A DNA stretch of 32,733 bases from the NCBI GenBank assembly GCA_013150915.1, contig JAADJE010000073.1, positions 1 to 32,733 of the forward strand, written 5' to 3'. The notes below the pieces were generated by a model. It saw only the letters and a list, made by a program, of their open reading frames with translations. It did not search any database and was not told where the DNA came from. Positions 1 to 9,314 of the stretch are shown here, piece after piece (within the stretch, counting starts at the first letter, position 1; the number at the start of each line of letters is the position of its first letter). The translations under genes were made by a program, and so were the position numbers. Source of the DNA: Gammaproteobacteria bacterium (GTDB lineage Bacteria > Pseudomonadota > Gammaproteobacteria > BMS3Bbin11).

Positions 1-1411
1 ATGAAATCGCTGGTGCCCTTGAAGCAGGTAGGTCATTACCCTGTTTACCGGGATGTAACTGCAAATGCTGCTGCCAGCGGTTGGCAAAAGATAATAGCTT
101 TCGATCCTGCATACAGGTACTGATAAGACTGATGCCCCAGGGTAAGCCCGTATCCAGAAAGCCTGCGGGGACTGCTATACAGGCACAATCCAGCAGATTC
201 ATAAAATTGGTATAGTATCCAAGATTGCTGTTTAGCTTTATTGGATCGGTATTTATCTCTTCTATGGTATAGATAGTGCCGGCGGTCGGTGTCATGAGAA
301 AATCGACGTCTGTCAAGAGGCGTTTCGCCAGCGACCTATGCTTCTGTAGACTGTATTCCGCCTTGAAGGCCTCTGTTGCTTTTTTGTTTTTAGCACGGCC
401 AATGATGGTTCTGATTACCGGTATTAACTCGTTTGCCTGCTGGCTAATAATATTTTCTATCGCCACATACCGTTCCGCTACCCAGGGACCTTCATACAGC
501 AATTTTGCCGCCTGAAGGAATGGCGCAAAATCTATTTCATGTTTTTTACCGCCGAGTGCCTGCATTGTACTGATACTTTTTTCAAACAGTTTCTGTGCGG
601 CGGTATTGCCAAAAAATTCCAGCTGATCCCGCTGTGGAACAGCAAAGGTGAAGGGTTCCACGGGCAAACCATACTGTCGCCCGTTATTAGAAAATGGATT
701 TTCTCTTGCATACTGATCATTAACATCGTAAACCGCAGCCTGTTCAAAGACAGTGTTGGCATCATCGGTGGTTAAGGCAAAGACACTGACACAATCCAGA
801 CTGCGGCAGGCAGGAACCACGCCACTCATACTCAACAAGCCCTTTGACGGTTTTAAGCCAATTAGATTGTTAAAAGAAGCTGGCACACGGCCGGAGCCCG
901 CTGTGTCAGTACCCAGTGAAAAACTGACCAGACCGAGTGCAACTGAAACAGACGAACCGGAACTCGAGCCACCGGAGATATAATCCTTATTAAATGAATT
1001 CTTACACGCCCCCCAGGGTGCTGGAGAGCGTGTCCCCGCCAAACCTGTGGCGAACTGGTCCATATTAGTTTTACCTACCGGTATTGCCCCTGCGTTAATC
1101 AGCTGTTCTACAATAAAGGCTGATTTTTCAGGCAGATAGCTAAAAGCCTGGCATGCGGCGGTAGTTGGTATACCGGCTAAATCGATGTTGTCTTTGATGG
1201 CAAACGGAATGCCGTACAAAGGAAATCTTTCAATACGTTTATTCAGCAGATTATCCAGGTATGGCTGTAATTCTTCCCGACTTAACAAATGTATCCATAT
1301 ATTGTGATCTACAAACTGCTCACAGGCCTGCCGGATATTTTCTAGAAGTTGTTGTGGTGTCAGTGTTTTGTTTTTATATGCGTCACGTAAATGAGAGATG
1401 CTTAGGTTCAT
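1..1411 (-). CDS. atzF: Allophanate hydrolase, N-terminal amidase part (cut by window start)
   Basis: Hydrolyses allophanate to ammonia and carbon dioxide (via N-carboxycarbamate), the last step of the guanidine or urea carboxylase route. The gene starts at 1411, one base after the carboxylase stop, and stays open through 470 codons to the window edge; the family is usually about 600 residues, so the C-terminal domain is missing from view. Amidase-signature features are visible in my translation: GIPFAIKDNID with the catalytic Lys near residue 73, the Gly/Ser loop SGGSSSGSS with the cis-Ser near 149, and TDTAGSGRVPA with the nucleophilic Ser near 173. The TDTAGSGRVPA form is typical of allophanate hydrolases. 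It is the last visible gene of the operon that begins at 9252. The family call is firm; the C-terminal part cannot be judged. Confidence 0.93.
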   Translation of the reverse strand, partial: MNLSISHLRDAYKNKTLTPQQLLENIRQACEQFVDHNIWIHLLSREELQPYLDNLLNKRIERFPLYGIPFAIKDNIDLAGIPTTAACQAFSYLPEKSAFIVEQLINAGAIPVGKTNMDQFATGLAGTRSPAPWGACKNSFNKDYISGGSSSGSSVSVALGLVSFSLGTDTAGSGRVPASFNNLIGLKPSKGLLSMSGVVPACRSLDCVSVFALTTDDANTVFEQAAVYDVNDQYARENPFSNNGRQYGLPVEPFTFAVPQRDQLEFFGNTAAQKLFEKSISTMQALGGKKHEIDFAPFLQAAKLLYEGPWVAERYVAIENIISQQANELIPVIRTIIGRAKNKKATEAFKAEYSLQKHRSLAKRLLTDVDFLMTPTAGTIYTIEEINTDPIKLNSNLGYYTNFMNLLDCACIAVPAGFLDTGLPWGISLISTCMQDRKLLSFANRWQQHLQLHPGKQGNDLPASRAPAIS

Positions 1412-1412
1412 G

Positions 1413-4400
1413 TTAAGTCTCTTGTAAAATCAATAATGCCTGTCCGGTATTGATCTGGCTTCCTTCGCTGCGGTTGATGGCATAAACAATACCGGCATGC
1501 GGTGCAACTATTTCAATTTCCATTTTCATTGATTCAAGGATAAGCATCGGCTGACCTTGTTGAATAATATCGCCCTGCTTAACCAGTATTTTCCATATAT
1601 TGCCAGCAACTGGGCTTTCAATCGCAACACACCGTTCCGGCAGTGCATCTTCTTCGCCGATGTCGCTGGCAAGATCCTGCACCGATTCATAATTAATCTG
1701 GCCTGATTCAAGCCATCTCTGGAGTTCTTCGTCAAAAGCTATTTTTCGCCTGTTTTTAAAATTTTCAATATTATTTTTATTTTGCTGAAGAAACTCCAGG
1801 TAGTCTTTTAAATTAAAGCGTGTTTCTTCGATGTCGATACTGTAACGGCCCTTGGGAAAGTCACGGCGTATCTGTTTCAGTTCTTCTGCACTGACCTCAT
1901 AGAACTTGATTTGGTCAAAGAAACGTAATAGCCAGGGCTGGCTGAATTCTCGAGTTTTATTATACCTGTTCCACATTTGCAGTGTACGGCCAACAAACTG
2001 GTAACCCCCCGGTCCTTCCATACCATAGACACAGAGATATGAGCCGCCTATACCTACCGAGTTTTCCGCCGTCCATGTACGTGCTGGATTATATTTCGTG
2101 GTAACCAGACGATGCCCTGGGTCCATCGGCGTTGCTACCGGAGCACCCAGATAAACGTCTCCCAACCCCATCACCAGATAACTGGCATCAAACACGATAT
2201 CTTTAACCTGCTGAATATCATCCAGGCCATTGATGCGTCGAATGAATTCAATATTATCCGGACACCAGGGGGCGTCTTTTCGTACGGAATGTATGTACTT
2301 CTCTATTGCCAGATGACAGGCGCTATCGTCCCAGCTAAGCGGTAAATGTACCACTCGTGCAGGAACCTCAAGGTCTTCAATATCTTCCAATGCAGAAAGC
2401 GCATTATCCAGGACAATTAATAAATCCTTCAGTGAAATAATCTGGCTATCATAATGAACCTGTAGGGATCGAATACCCGGTGTTAATTCCAGTACGCCTT
2501 CTTCTTTATTCCGCTGCAAATACAGCATTAATGCATGTACCCGGAAACGATATTCGATATCCAGTTTTAAATCACCGAACTCCACCAGTAAATATTTATC
2601 ACCAGAGTACCGATAGACAATTTGTACACCGTGTATCTGTGCAGCGATTGTTTTGATGACCGGTGTAGTAATCAAGGCGGGTAAAACCTTCGAAGGAATA
2701 TATTCCAGCTTTTCTATCGAATCTAATTGTGCTTTTTCTACCGCCACTGCATCCTGAATAGTGACCGCTATGAACTTAATTTTATCCCCTGCTTTTAGCT
2801 GTCCCAGCTTCCATAAGTCTGCTGTAATGACCGTCGCGGGGCAAACAAAACCACCTAAGGATGGGCCATCCGGGCCCAGAATAACCGGCATATCACCGGT
2901 GAAATTCACCGTGCCAATTGCATAGGCATTATCATGAATATTTGATGGATGCATGCCCGCTTCACCACCATCACTTCTTGCCCACTCCGGCTTTGGCCCG
3001 ATTAGCCTGACACCCGTGCGACTGGAGTTGTAATGTACTTCCCAGACTGATTCAAAAAAGGTTTTTATATCATTTTCCGTGAAAAAGTCAGGGGTGCCAT
3101 GTGGGCCGTATATAACCCTCAACTGCCATGTATTGCTGATTTCTGGTATTAATTCGCAGGGTAAACTAAGTTCAGCAGACTTCTCTTTTTGCTTGCTGAA
3201 ATGCAAAACATCCCCGGCACGAAGGGCTCGGCCTGCATGGCCACCAAACTGCCCCAGTGTAAAGGTGGACCGCGAACCGAGATATTCAGGGCATTTAATA
3301 CCGCCTTTGATAGACAAATAAGCCCTTGCACCGGCAGATCTTATATTACCAATATTTAAAGTCTGCTCTGCTTTAACATCGATGACTTGCCAAAACGGTA
3401 TTGCTGAACCATCTAGCTGTGCATCCATAGCAGCGCCGCTAAGAACGATCTGTGTATCACTGTTAAACCTCAGTCTCGGGCCATTAAGGGTGACTTCCAG
3501 CCCCGCAGCATTAACAGAATTATTCAGCAGTCGATTTCCTAAACTAAAACAATATTGATCAAACGGTCCTGAAGGGGGTACGCCGATATCCCAGTAACCG
3601 GTACGTGCCGGATAGTCCTGTACGGTGGTTAAGGTACCGGAACTGATAACATCGATGGTACAGGGATGGGTGACGAAACCGTTTAAATAGCGCGTGACTA
3701 TTTCACCCCGATTAAAGATATCCGTATTTAGAATTTCACGGACATAATTTATATTGGTTTCTATACCGTACAAACTTGTATCCGCTAATGCAGAATCCAG
3801 TTGCTGAATAGCACTTGATCGATTTTCTGCAGTAACAATAATTTTTGCCAACATGGGGTCAAATAAGGGGGACACCTCAATACCTGTTTCCAACCAGTGA
3901 TCAATACGCAAATATTCTTTCACTGGAAATGACACCTCACTAAGCAGGCCTGCACAAGGCTGGAAATCTTTATTCGGATCCTCAGCATAAATGCGCGCCT
4001 GAATAGCATGGCCCGATAACGTTAGCGCAGTTCCCAGTTGATCAAGATCAGGCAGTTCATTTGCAGCCAGTTTAATCATCCATTCAACCAGATCAATATT
4101 GAATACCTGCTCGGTAATACCGTGTTCAACCTGTAAGCGCGTATTTACCTCAAGAAAGTAAAATTGATCGCTACTCTGGTCATAGACAAACTCTACCGTT
4201 CCGGCATTTCGATAATTAACTGCTTTTACAAGTCGTGTAGCCGTTTGATGTAACCCGGCTCTTACTTCGGGGGTGATATTCGGTGCCGGGGTTTCTTCTA
4301 TTACTTTCTGGTTGCGGCGTTGCGTCGAACAATCACGTTCACCGATAGCGATTGCCTTTCCTTTGCCATCGCCAAACACCTGAACCTCAATATGACGAGC

Positions 4401-5012
4401 ATGCTCTACAAATTTTTCAATAAACAAGCCACTATTGGAAAAATTGTTTTTACTTAAACGCTGCACCGAATCAAAGGACTTTTCCAGTTCCTGCTGATCC
4501 CAGCAAAGTTGCATACCTATGCCGCCACCCCCGGCCGTACTTTTCAGCATGATGGGATAACCTATACGTATTGCGGCTTCCACTGCCTCATTTATACTTT
4601 CCAGTAAGTCGGTACCCGGTAACAAAGGGATCTTATTTTCTTCTGCGAGCTTTCGTGCCCTGTGCTTTAGTCCAAAGGATTTCATCTGCCCGGCAGTCGG
4701 ACCGATAAAGGTAATATTATTTTCCTCACATCTTTTTACAAATTCAGGATTTTCACTTAAAAACCCATAACCAGGATGAACTGCCTCAGCACCAGACTTT
4801 TTTATGATGTCAAAAATCTTATCCTGATCAAGGTAAGTATCCGCAGCAGGCCCTTCACCGAGAGAGTAACTTTCATCTGAAAATTGAACATGCAAAGAAT
4901 CGATATCCGCTTCGTTATAAATGGAAACGGACTGACAAGTCATTTGTTTTAAAGTACGGATAATTCGAGTGGCAATTACACCACGGTTTGCGATAAGAAC
5001 TTTACTAAACAT
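1413..5012 (-). CDS. Biotin-dependent guanidine carboxylase (urea carboxylase family)
   Basis: ATP- and bicarbonate-dependent carboxylase of 1199 residues, the usual size for bacterial urea/guanidine carboxylases. Domain order: biotin carboxylase (about 1-450, starting MFSKVLIANRGVIATRI, with the Gly-rich GGGGIGM loop and VNTRLQVEHGITEQ), carboxyltransferase halves of the KipA- and KipI-like type (about 460-1040), and a C-terminal biotinyl domain with ESMKM, biotin acceptor Lys about 1163. The family was first named for urea. Members that sit with DUF1989 proteins and ykkC-type riboswitches have been shown to carboxylate guanidine to carboxyguanidine. Here both a guanidine-I and a guanidine-II element control the operon, and a complete urease lies nearby, so guanidine is the likely substrate. 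I did not decide substrate specificity from active-site residues. The ribosome binding site is weak. Confidence 0.92.
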   Translation of the reverse strand: MFSKVLIANRGVIATRIIRTLKQMTCQSVSIYNEADIDSLHVQFSDESYSLGEGPAADTYLDQDKIFDIIKKSGAEAVHPGYGFLSENPEFVKRCEENNITFIGPTAGQMKSFGLKHRARKLAEENKIPLLPGTDLLESINEAVEAAIRIGYPIMLKSTAGGGGIGMQLCWDQQELEKSFDSVQRLSKNNFSNSGLFIEKFVEHARHIEVQVFGDGKGKAIAIGERDCSTQRRNQKVIEETPAPNITPEVRAGLHQTATRLVKAVNYRNAGTVEFVYDQSSDQFYFLEVNTRLQVEHGITEQVFNIDLVEWMIKLAANELPDLDQLGTALTLSGHAIQARIYAEDPNKDFQPCAGLLSEVSFPVKEYLRIDHWLETGIEVSPLFDPMLAKIIVTAENRSSAIQQLDSALADTSLYGIETNINYVREILNTDIFNRGEIVTRYLNGFVTHPCTIDVISSGTLTTVQDYPARTGYWDIGVPPSGPFDQYCFSLGNRLLNNSVNAAGLEVTLNGPRLRFNSDTQIVLSGAAMDAQLDGSAIPFWQVIDVKAEQTLNIGNIRSAGARAYLSIKGGIKCPEYLGSRSTFTLGQFGGHAGRALRAGDVLHFSKQKEKSAELSLPCELIPEISNTWQLRVIYGPHGTPDFFTENDIKTFFESVWEVHYNSSRTGVRLIGPKPEWARSDGGEAGMHPSNIHDNAYAIGTVNFTGDMPVILGPDGPSLGGFVCPATVITADLWKLGQLKAGDKIKFIAVTIQDAVAVEKAQLDSIEKLEYIPSKVLPALITTPVIKTIAAQIHGVQIVYRYSGDKYLLVEFGDLKLDIEYRFRVHALMLYLQRNKEEGVLELTPGIRSLQVHYDSQIISLKDLLIVLDNALSALEDIEDLEVPARVVHLPLSWDDSACHLAIEKYIHSVRKDAPWCPDNIEFIRRINGLDDIQQVKDIVFDASYLVMGLGDVYLGAPVATPMDPGHRLVTTKYNPARTWTAENSVGIGGSYLCVYGMEGPGGYQFVGRTLQMWNRYNKTREFSQPWLLRFFDQIKFYEVSAEELKQIRRDFPKGRYSIDIEETRFNLKDYLEFLQQNKNNIENFKNRRKIAFDEELQRWLESGQINYESVQDLASDIGEEDALPERCVAIESPVAGNIWKILVKQGDIIQQGQPMLILESMKMEIEIVAPHAGIVYAINRSEGSQINTGQALLILQET

Positions 5013-5048
5013 AAGATTTTTCTATTAAGGATACCACTACTGCGTATT

Positions 5049-5074
5049 GATGGAGATATCGACGGGACTCCATC
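5049..5074 (-). other. Hairpin between the guanidine-II element and the carboxylase start
   Basis: GATGGAG at 5049-5055 and CTCCATC at 5068-5074 form a 7-bp stem with a 12-base loop. It lies directly downstream of the second riboswitch hairpin and 36 bases before the carboxylase ATG. No U-run follows it, so it is not a standard terminator. It may be part of the expression platform or an RNA-stability element; this is inference. Confidence 0.45.
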
Positions 5075-5078
5075 ACGT

Positions 5079-5131
5079 GTCGCAGGCCGTCCTGCTGTCA
5101 TACATTGATCAGTCGGGTCGTCCCGGTGATC
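5079..5131 (-). promoter_or_regulatory. Guanidine-II (mini-ykkC) riboswitch, intra-operon
   Basis: On the minus strand there are two short hairpins, each capped by an ACGR tetraloop, the hallmark of the mini-ykkC / guanidine-II class. Hairpin 1 is CGGG-ACGA-CCCG (5125 to 5114), extended at its base by GATCA pairing with TGATC across a small internal loop. Hairpin 2 is GCAGG-ACGG-CCTGC (5095 to 5082). The linker between them is 18 bases. The element sits in the 132-base gap between the second deiminase gene and the carboxylase gene, about 70 bases before the latter's ATG. Known members bind guanidinium in paired ACGR loops and turn on downstream genes. It lies inside an operon whose leader already carries a guanidine-I element. 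Confidence 0.87.
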
Positions 5132-5144
5132 GCTTATACGGGGG

Positions 5145-5783
5145 CTAGTCCCAAACCAGCACTTCTATCGGTGTCGGGTTATATGCATTACAGGGGTTAT
5201 TCATCTGCGGACAATTTGATATCAGAACAATAACGTCCATCAGGGCTTTCAACTCCACATATTTCCCAGCATCCGAAATACCGTCTTCAAACGTCAACTG
5301 GCCATCAGGGGTTACCGGTACGTTCATGAAGAAATTGATGTTATGTGTAATATCCCGTTTTCCAATACCAAATTCCTCATGCTCTGCAATCGCTAGCATC
5401 CAGCTGTCTCGGCAGGCATGCATACATTTTTTCTCCAGTGCATATCGCACAGTATTGCTTTCTGTAGCACAGGCACCGCCCAGTGTGTCGTGGCGACCAC
5501 AGGTATCCGCAACAATATCGAGCATTTTATTGCATCTTGATGATAACAGGGTACTGCCAGTGGTCAGGTAAATATTCCCCTGCTCGCGAATGGTATCAAT
5601 GGCACTGTAGCGTTCAGCCGTGTCGTCGGCATTGTAGAACAATGTGTCCACCGCCTGATTCCCCTCAAGGTCAAGGATACGAAAAGTCTGCCCCCGTTTC
5701 ACAATATGGATGAAATAATCACCTGCCAGTACCGTTTGTCGAAGTTCTGCCTGAGACGGAATCCGTGTGCTTTCTTGTATCAT
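5145..5783 (-). CDS. Carboxyguanidine deiminase subunit (UAAP2, DUF1989)
   Basis: A DUF1989 protein of 212 residues, formerly 'urea carboxylase-associated protein 2'. With its partner at 5783-6508 this family forms the CgdAB deiminase, which converts carboxyguanidine to allophanate and ammonia. Visible features are HDTLGG near residues 99-104 and the C-terminal [17 protein letters not shown] segment, which carry the conserved His and Cys expected to bind metal. I chose the ATG at 5783, which overlaps the preceding stop codon by one base (TGATG), over an upstream TTG. This implies translational coupling of the two subunits. A 132-base gap with a guanidine-II element follows. Likely cgdB; the A/B naming is from memory and is therefore left out of the symbol field. 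Confidence 0.88.
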   Translation of the reverse strand: MIQESTRIPSQAELRQTVLAGDYFIHIVKRGQTFRILDLEGNQAVDTLFYNADDTAERYSAIDTIREQGNIYLTTGSTLLSSRCNKMLDIVADTCGRHDTLGGACATESNTVRYALEKKCMHACRDSWMLAIAEHEEFGIGKRDITHNINFFMNVPVTPDGQLTFEDGISDAGKYVELKALMDVIVLISNCPQMNNPCNAYNPTPIEVLVWD

Positions 5784-6508
5784 CAGCAACCGTACCCCAG
5801 ATTGTAGTGCTCCGTATTATTAAAACCTCGTTTATTCTCCTCGTGAGAACGCCGACATAAATCATCATTGCTTACAGGATCAGCCACTGATAGCTGATAA
5901 GCCACTGGTTTTTTTGGATAGTCTGCAGCCGGGTTCATAGGGTGAGGACAAGTATGGAGAATGACCAGGGTATCCATCTCAAAACGCAGTTCAATGGTGT
6001 CGCCGGGCTTACTGTTATTTTCAATAAAGTGCATATTGCCTGCTTCATCAACGCCTACTTTACTGAACAAATTCAGATTGGCGGCCATATCACGCTGGTT
6101 CATACCGTACTTGACCATTTCAACAAGAAAACTGTCGTGCCCGTTCAGATACCAGTCATTATGGTAGTCCTGATAATTGTGCTCACCCCATTTTTCTTCG
6201 ACACTTTTTTTGTTGCTGTTGCCTCCCACTGTATCGTGCCAACCGACGGTATCATCGATTATGGAACAAAAGATTCTTCCCATATCAGAATACAGGCAGT
6301 GTCCCCTGGTCAGCTTAAATGTATGCTGACATTTCAGGGTATCTGGCGCGTTATAACGCTCCAGGGTATTAAGTGGGTTGAAAAATAATATTCCAACATT
6401 TGCACCGCCCTGCTGATCAATCAATCGCAACACGGTACCCTTACGCGCCTGCAACGACCAATGCGCTCCACCAGGAATGCTACCTTCATCAATTATGGGA
6501 TTTGTCAT
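5783..6508 (-). CDS. Carboxyguanidine deiminase subunit (UAAP1, DUF1989)
   Basis: A DUF1989 protein of 241 residues, formerly 'urea carboxylase-associated protein 1', and the partner of the gene at 5145-5783. It opens with the IPGGAHWS motif typical of this branch, carries HDTVGG at about 91-96, and has HTCPHPMNP near the C-terminus, giving His and Cys candidates for a metal site. The two paralogues share the overall fold but differ clearly, as expected for a heteromeric enzyme. A GAAGG ribosome binding site precedes the ATG at 6508, and the ABC ATPase stop lies 15 bases upstream. It acts in the cytoplasm between the carboxylase and allophanate hydrolase. Likely cgdA. Confidence 0.88.
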   Translation of the reverse strand: MTNPIIDEGSIPGGAHWSLQARKGTVLRLIDQQGGANVGILFFNPLNTLERYNAPDTLKCQHTFKLTRGHCLYSDMGRIFCSIIDDTVGWHDTVGGNSNKKSVEEKWGEHNYQDYHNDWYLNGHDSFLVEMVKYGMNQRDMAANLNLFSKVGVDEAGNMHFIENNSKPGDTIELRFEMDTLVILHTCPHPMNPAADYPKKPVAYQLSVADPVSNDDLCRRSHEENKRGFNNTEHYNLGYGC

Positions 6509-6523
6509 AATAAAACCTTCGGA

Positions 6524-7315
6524 TTATTGCACCAGAAACTTCCGACTATCTTCAAGAGAATGGTCGATAGCCTGAAAAAGTGATCCTTTCGTCTGACCCA
6601 CGTCAATATCGTAAGTGATTGTAGAGCCAAAGCAATGGGGGCATTGGGGATCCAGTCGAATTTTATCAAAAACCCATAGTCTTGTTCCAAGATAAAACCC
6701 TTCTCTCAAATCATGAGTGATCATAAAAATAGTCAGGCCCGTTTCGTTCCAGAGGCCAAGAATTAAATCATGCATATCAGCACGAATGCCCGGATCCAGC
6801 GCACCAAAGGGCTCATCTAACAATAAAATTTTTGGCTTTCGTATCAGGGCCTGGGCAATAGCGAGCCGCTGCTGCATACCACCAGAAAGCTGGTGCGGAT
6901 ATTGACCCAGCACGTGGCTCAAACCCACAGATTCAAGCATTTCTTTTGCCCGCTCTTCCGCCTGTTCTTTTTTCTGACCGAATAACTTACCCAATAAACG
7001 GGATTGATGAAACTCTTCAGAAAGGAGGGTGTTCTTCAAGACGGTAAGGTGTGGAAAAACAGAATAACGTTGAAACACCACGCCGCGATCATCTCCCGGT
7101 TCAGCAGGAAAGGCTTTGCCATCTAGCAACAGCTCACCACGACTGGGCTGTTCGACACCCAGCAACATCCGTAAAAATGTTGTCTTGCCGCAACCGGAAG
7201 TACCCACAATAGTGATAAATTCACCTTTTTCAACCTGAACATTCACCTGCTCAAGTACGGTATTATCGCCGTATTCCTTCCACAAACTTTTCGCTTCTAT
7301 CTGGGCCACAGCCAT
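6524..7315 (-). CDS. ABC transporter ATPase (nitrate/taurine-type), probable guanidine importer
   Basis: A 263-residue ATPase of the NrtD/SsuB/TauB group. Walker [10 protein letters not shown] lies near residue 40, the ABC signature LSGGMQQR and Walker [12 protein letters not shown] follow, and the switch His is in MITHDLREG. The C-terminal tail with [16 protein letters not shown] is a feature I associate with the ATPases found beside urea/guanidine carboxylase genes. The ATG directly follows the permease stop (TAAATG), indicating translational coupling. It energises uptake through the permease at 7316. Family genes are often annotated as taurine, nitrate or urea transporters; the guanidine assignment here comes from the riboswitches and operon partners. 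Confidence 0.9.
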   Translation of the reverse strand: MAVAQIEAKSLWKEYGDNTVLEQVNVQVEKGEFITIVGTSGCGKTTFLRMLLGVEQPSRGELLLDGKAFPAEPGDDRGVVFQRYSVFPHLTVLKNTLLSEEFHQSRLLGKLFGQKKEQAEERAKEMLESVGLSHVLGQYPHQLSGGMQQRLAIAQALIRKPKILLLDEPFGALDPGIRADMHDLILGLWNETGLTIFMITHDLREGFYLGTRLWVFDKIRLDPQCPHCFGSTITYDIDVGQTKGSLFQAIDHSLEDSRKFLVQ

Positions 7316-8131
7316 TTACTTTGTTGAGTGAAACCAGGGGAAAAACCGCACTGACACAGACCTTAAAATATAGTCGGTTAAAAATGCCAGAAATGTAATC
7401 CATGCAACATATGGCAATATAATATCCATTGCAAGATAGCGACGCACCAAAAAGATACGATACCCCAGACCGTCAGTTGAGGCTATTGCTTCTGCTGCAA
7501 TCAAGAATAACCAGGCGGCCCCAAGCGATAAACGTAACGCTTCAAACAATCGTGGCAATATCTGTGGCAGTACGACCCGAACAATAACCAGCCAGCTTGA
7601 AGCACCAAGCGTTTGTGCCTTGATTAACTGCTCATCTGGCAGTTCAAGTACCTTTCCCTGCAAGTCTCGTATAATAAAGGGTGTAATACCAAAGGTAATG
7701 AGTACAATCTTTGAAAGTTCACCGAGACCAAATACGATAAAAAGTATTGGCAACAGTGCCAATGGGGGAATAAGTGAAATAACGGTTATTAGGGGTGACA
7801 AATTTATACGACTGTAGGGAATCACACCGTTTAATATGCCAAAAAAGAGTCCAATGAGTGCACTGATACCAACACCGAGACCCAGACGTGTGAGACTCGC
7901 CCCCGTATCCTGCCAGAAAAGGTATTCACCTGTACGCTTGCTGGGTTGCAGGGCAAGCTTTTCCATCGCCCTGCCCATATCACTGATCGATGGCAGCAGC
8001 TTATCGTCAGGATTTTTTACCAAACGTGCATCTGACGCCACGAGATAAATAAGCAGCAGTACCACAAAAGGTAACACGCCCAGAATAATCTTCTGTGTGG
8101 TGTCTGGATGCTGGTTTAATAAACGTTTCAT
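7316..8131 (-). CDS. ABC transporter permease, probable guanidine importer
   Basis: A BPD-type inner-membrane permease with about six hydrophobic segments. The cytoplasmic coupling region is around GASSWLVIVRVVLPQILP, matching the EAA-type loop of SsuC/TauC/NrtB permeases. I list the ATG at 8131 (271 residues); a GTG four codons upstream at 8143 is also possible, and neither has a clear Shine-Dalgarno. It follows the binding-protein gene after about 60 bases and abuts the ATPase gene. Likely role: the channel of the guanidinium importer. Confidence 0.87.
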   Translation of the reverse strand: MKRLLNQHPDTTQKIILGVLPFVVLLLIYLVASDARLVKNPDDKLLPSISDMGRAMEKLALQPSKRTGEYLFWQDTGASLTRLGLGVGISALIGLFFGILNGVIPYSRINLSPLITVISLIPPLALLPILFIVFGLGELSKIVLITFGITPFIIRDLQGKVLELPDEQLIKAQTLGASSWLVIVRVVLPQILPRLFEALRLSLGAAWLFLIAAEAIASTDGLGYRIFLVRRYLAMDIILPYVAWITFLAFLTDYILRSVSVRFFPWFHSTK

Positions 8132-8190
8132 CGTCGGGTACACGGGTCTGGCAATACCAGCCAGCTTCTTCTGCGTGTCTTTATGATAAC

Positions 8191-9252
8191 TTATAGCTTG
8201 CCGTCAGCAGCCATTTGCATATAGGTGGGATCAAAGCGTAGCTTGATATTTTTCTTGTCTCCAAAAACACCCGCTGGCGATTCAATACCGATGAACCCGG
8301 CATTTGGCGCACCGTCACCAAGCAAGCCATGATCGAATGAGAAGCTGGCGACCTTAGCCATTGTGTCTTTTAGTGCAGCACTATTGGTAAACGCAACGGC
8401 GTCCGCCGCCTTGTAGAACATTTTGGTCGAAGCAAGCTGGGCATCATAACCCTTCAGGTCAGTACCGGAGGCCACCCCCATGCTGGTACGTGCCTCTATG
8501 GCCTTCGCACCGTTACCCTGCATATTCGCCATTATCTCATACCAGGCGCCTACAAGAGCTTTGGCAAGTTTGGGGCTCTTTTTCAGGGTCTTTGTATTCA
8601 CCACCAGGAGGTCGATAATCTCACCGGGGATCTTACTGGAATCAAAAACCTTATAGCTCTTTGGCATTGCCAGGATTTCACTCACCAATGGATTCCAGGT
8701 CGTAACAGCCGTCACTGAAGGGGTCGTGTAAACGGCAACCATGTCAGCATCTGAGGTATTCACGACTTTGACATCTTTTTCCACAAGCCCGATACTTTCC
8801 AGCGCCCTGGCGAGCAAATAATGTGAGACGCTCAGTTCTACCAGATTGATATTCTGGCCCTTGATGTCCTTGAGTTCTTTTTTGCCTTTCAGAATGACCG
8901 CATCATTGCCGTTAGAAAAATCCCCGACGATCAGCGCGGTACTATCAACACCGCTGGCTGCCGGAATGGTTAATGCATCCATATTGGTCATTACGGCGGC
9001 ATCAAAACCACCCGCAGTGTACTGGTTAATAGATTCTACATAATCATTAATCTGTACCAACTCAATTTCAATACCATATTTATCGGCCCATTTCTTGAGG
9101 ATTCCTGAACTGTCACCATAATCCCAGGGCATCCAGCCGACATAGATGCTCCAGGCAACCTTGAATTTGTCGCCGGCCATAGCAGGAGGTGTGGCCAGAA
9201 TTGTTGCTGGGATAATAAGAAGAATAAACAGGTTCTTGATTAGCGATTTCAT
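8191..9252 (-). CDS. ABC transporter periplasmic substrate-binding protein, probable guanidine
   Basis: A 353-residue periplasmic binding protein of the NrtA/SsuA/TauA-like group seen with carboxylase clusters. A Sec signal peptide (MKSLIKNLFILLIIPATILA, cleavage after AMA near residue 26) leads into the mature chain DKFKVAWSIYVGWMPWDYG. The reading frame stays open to 9441, but the true start is the ATG at 9252: it has a good GGAGAAAG ribosome binding site, gives a proper signal peptide, and the upstream part would run through the riboswitch. It is the first gene of the operon, directly under guanidine-I control. The ligand is inferred from the RNA elements, not from binding-site residues. 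Confidence 0.9.
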   Translation of the reverse strand: MKSLIKNLFILLIIPATILATPPAMAGDKFKVAWSIYVGWMPWDYGDSSGILKKWADKYGIEIELVQINDYVESINQYTAGGFDAAVMTNMDALTIPAASGVDSTALIVGDFSNGNDAVILKGKKELKDIKGQNINLVELSVSHYLLARALESIGLVEKDVKVVNTSDADMVAVYTTPSVTAVTTWNPLVSEILAMPKSYKVFDSSKIPGEIIDLLVVNTKTLKKSPKLAKALVGAWYEIMANMQGNGAKAIEARTSMGVASGTDLKGYDAQLASTKMFYKAADAVAFTNSAALKDTMAKVASFSFDHGLLGDGAPNAGFIGIESPAGVFGDKKNIKLRFDPTYMQMAADGKL

Positions 9253-9314
9253 ACTTTCTCCGATGGTTACACAGCAGGTTTGTTTTCGAGAGTTCAATGC
9301 GACATCAATCTGAT

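Noticed and set aside
5942-6388. Plus-strand 148-codon ORF
   Set aside because: It is wholly antisense to the well-supported DUF1989 gene and has no recognisable features.
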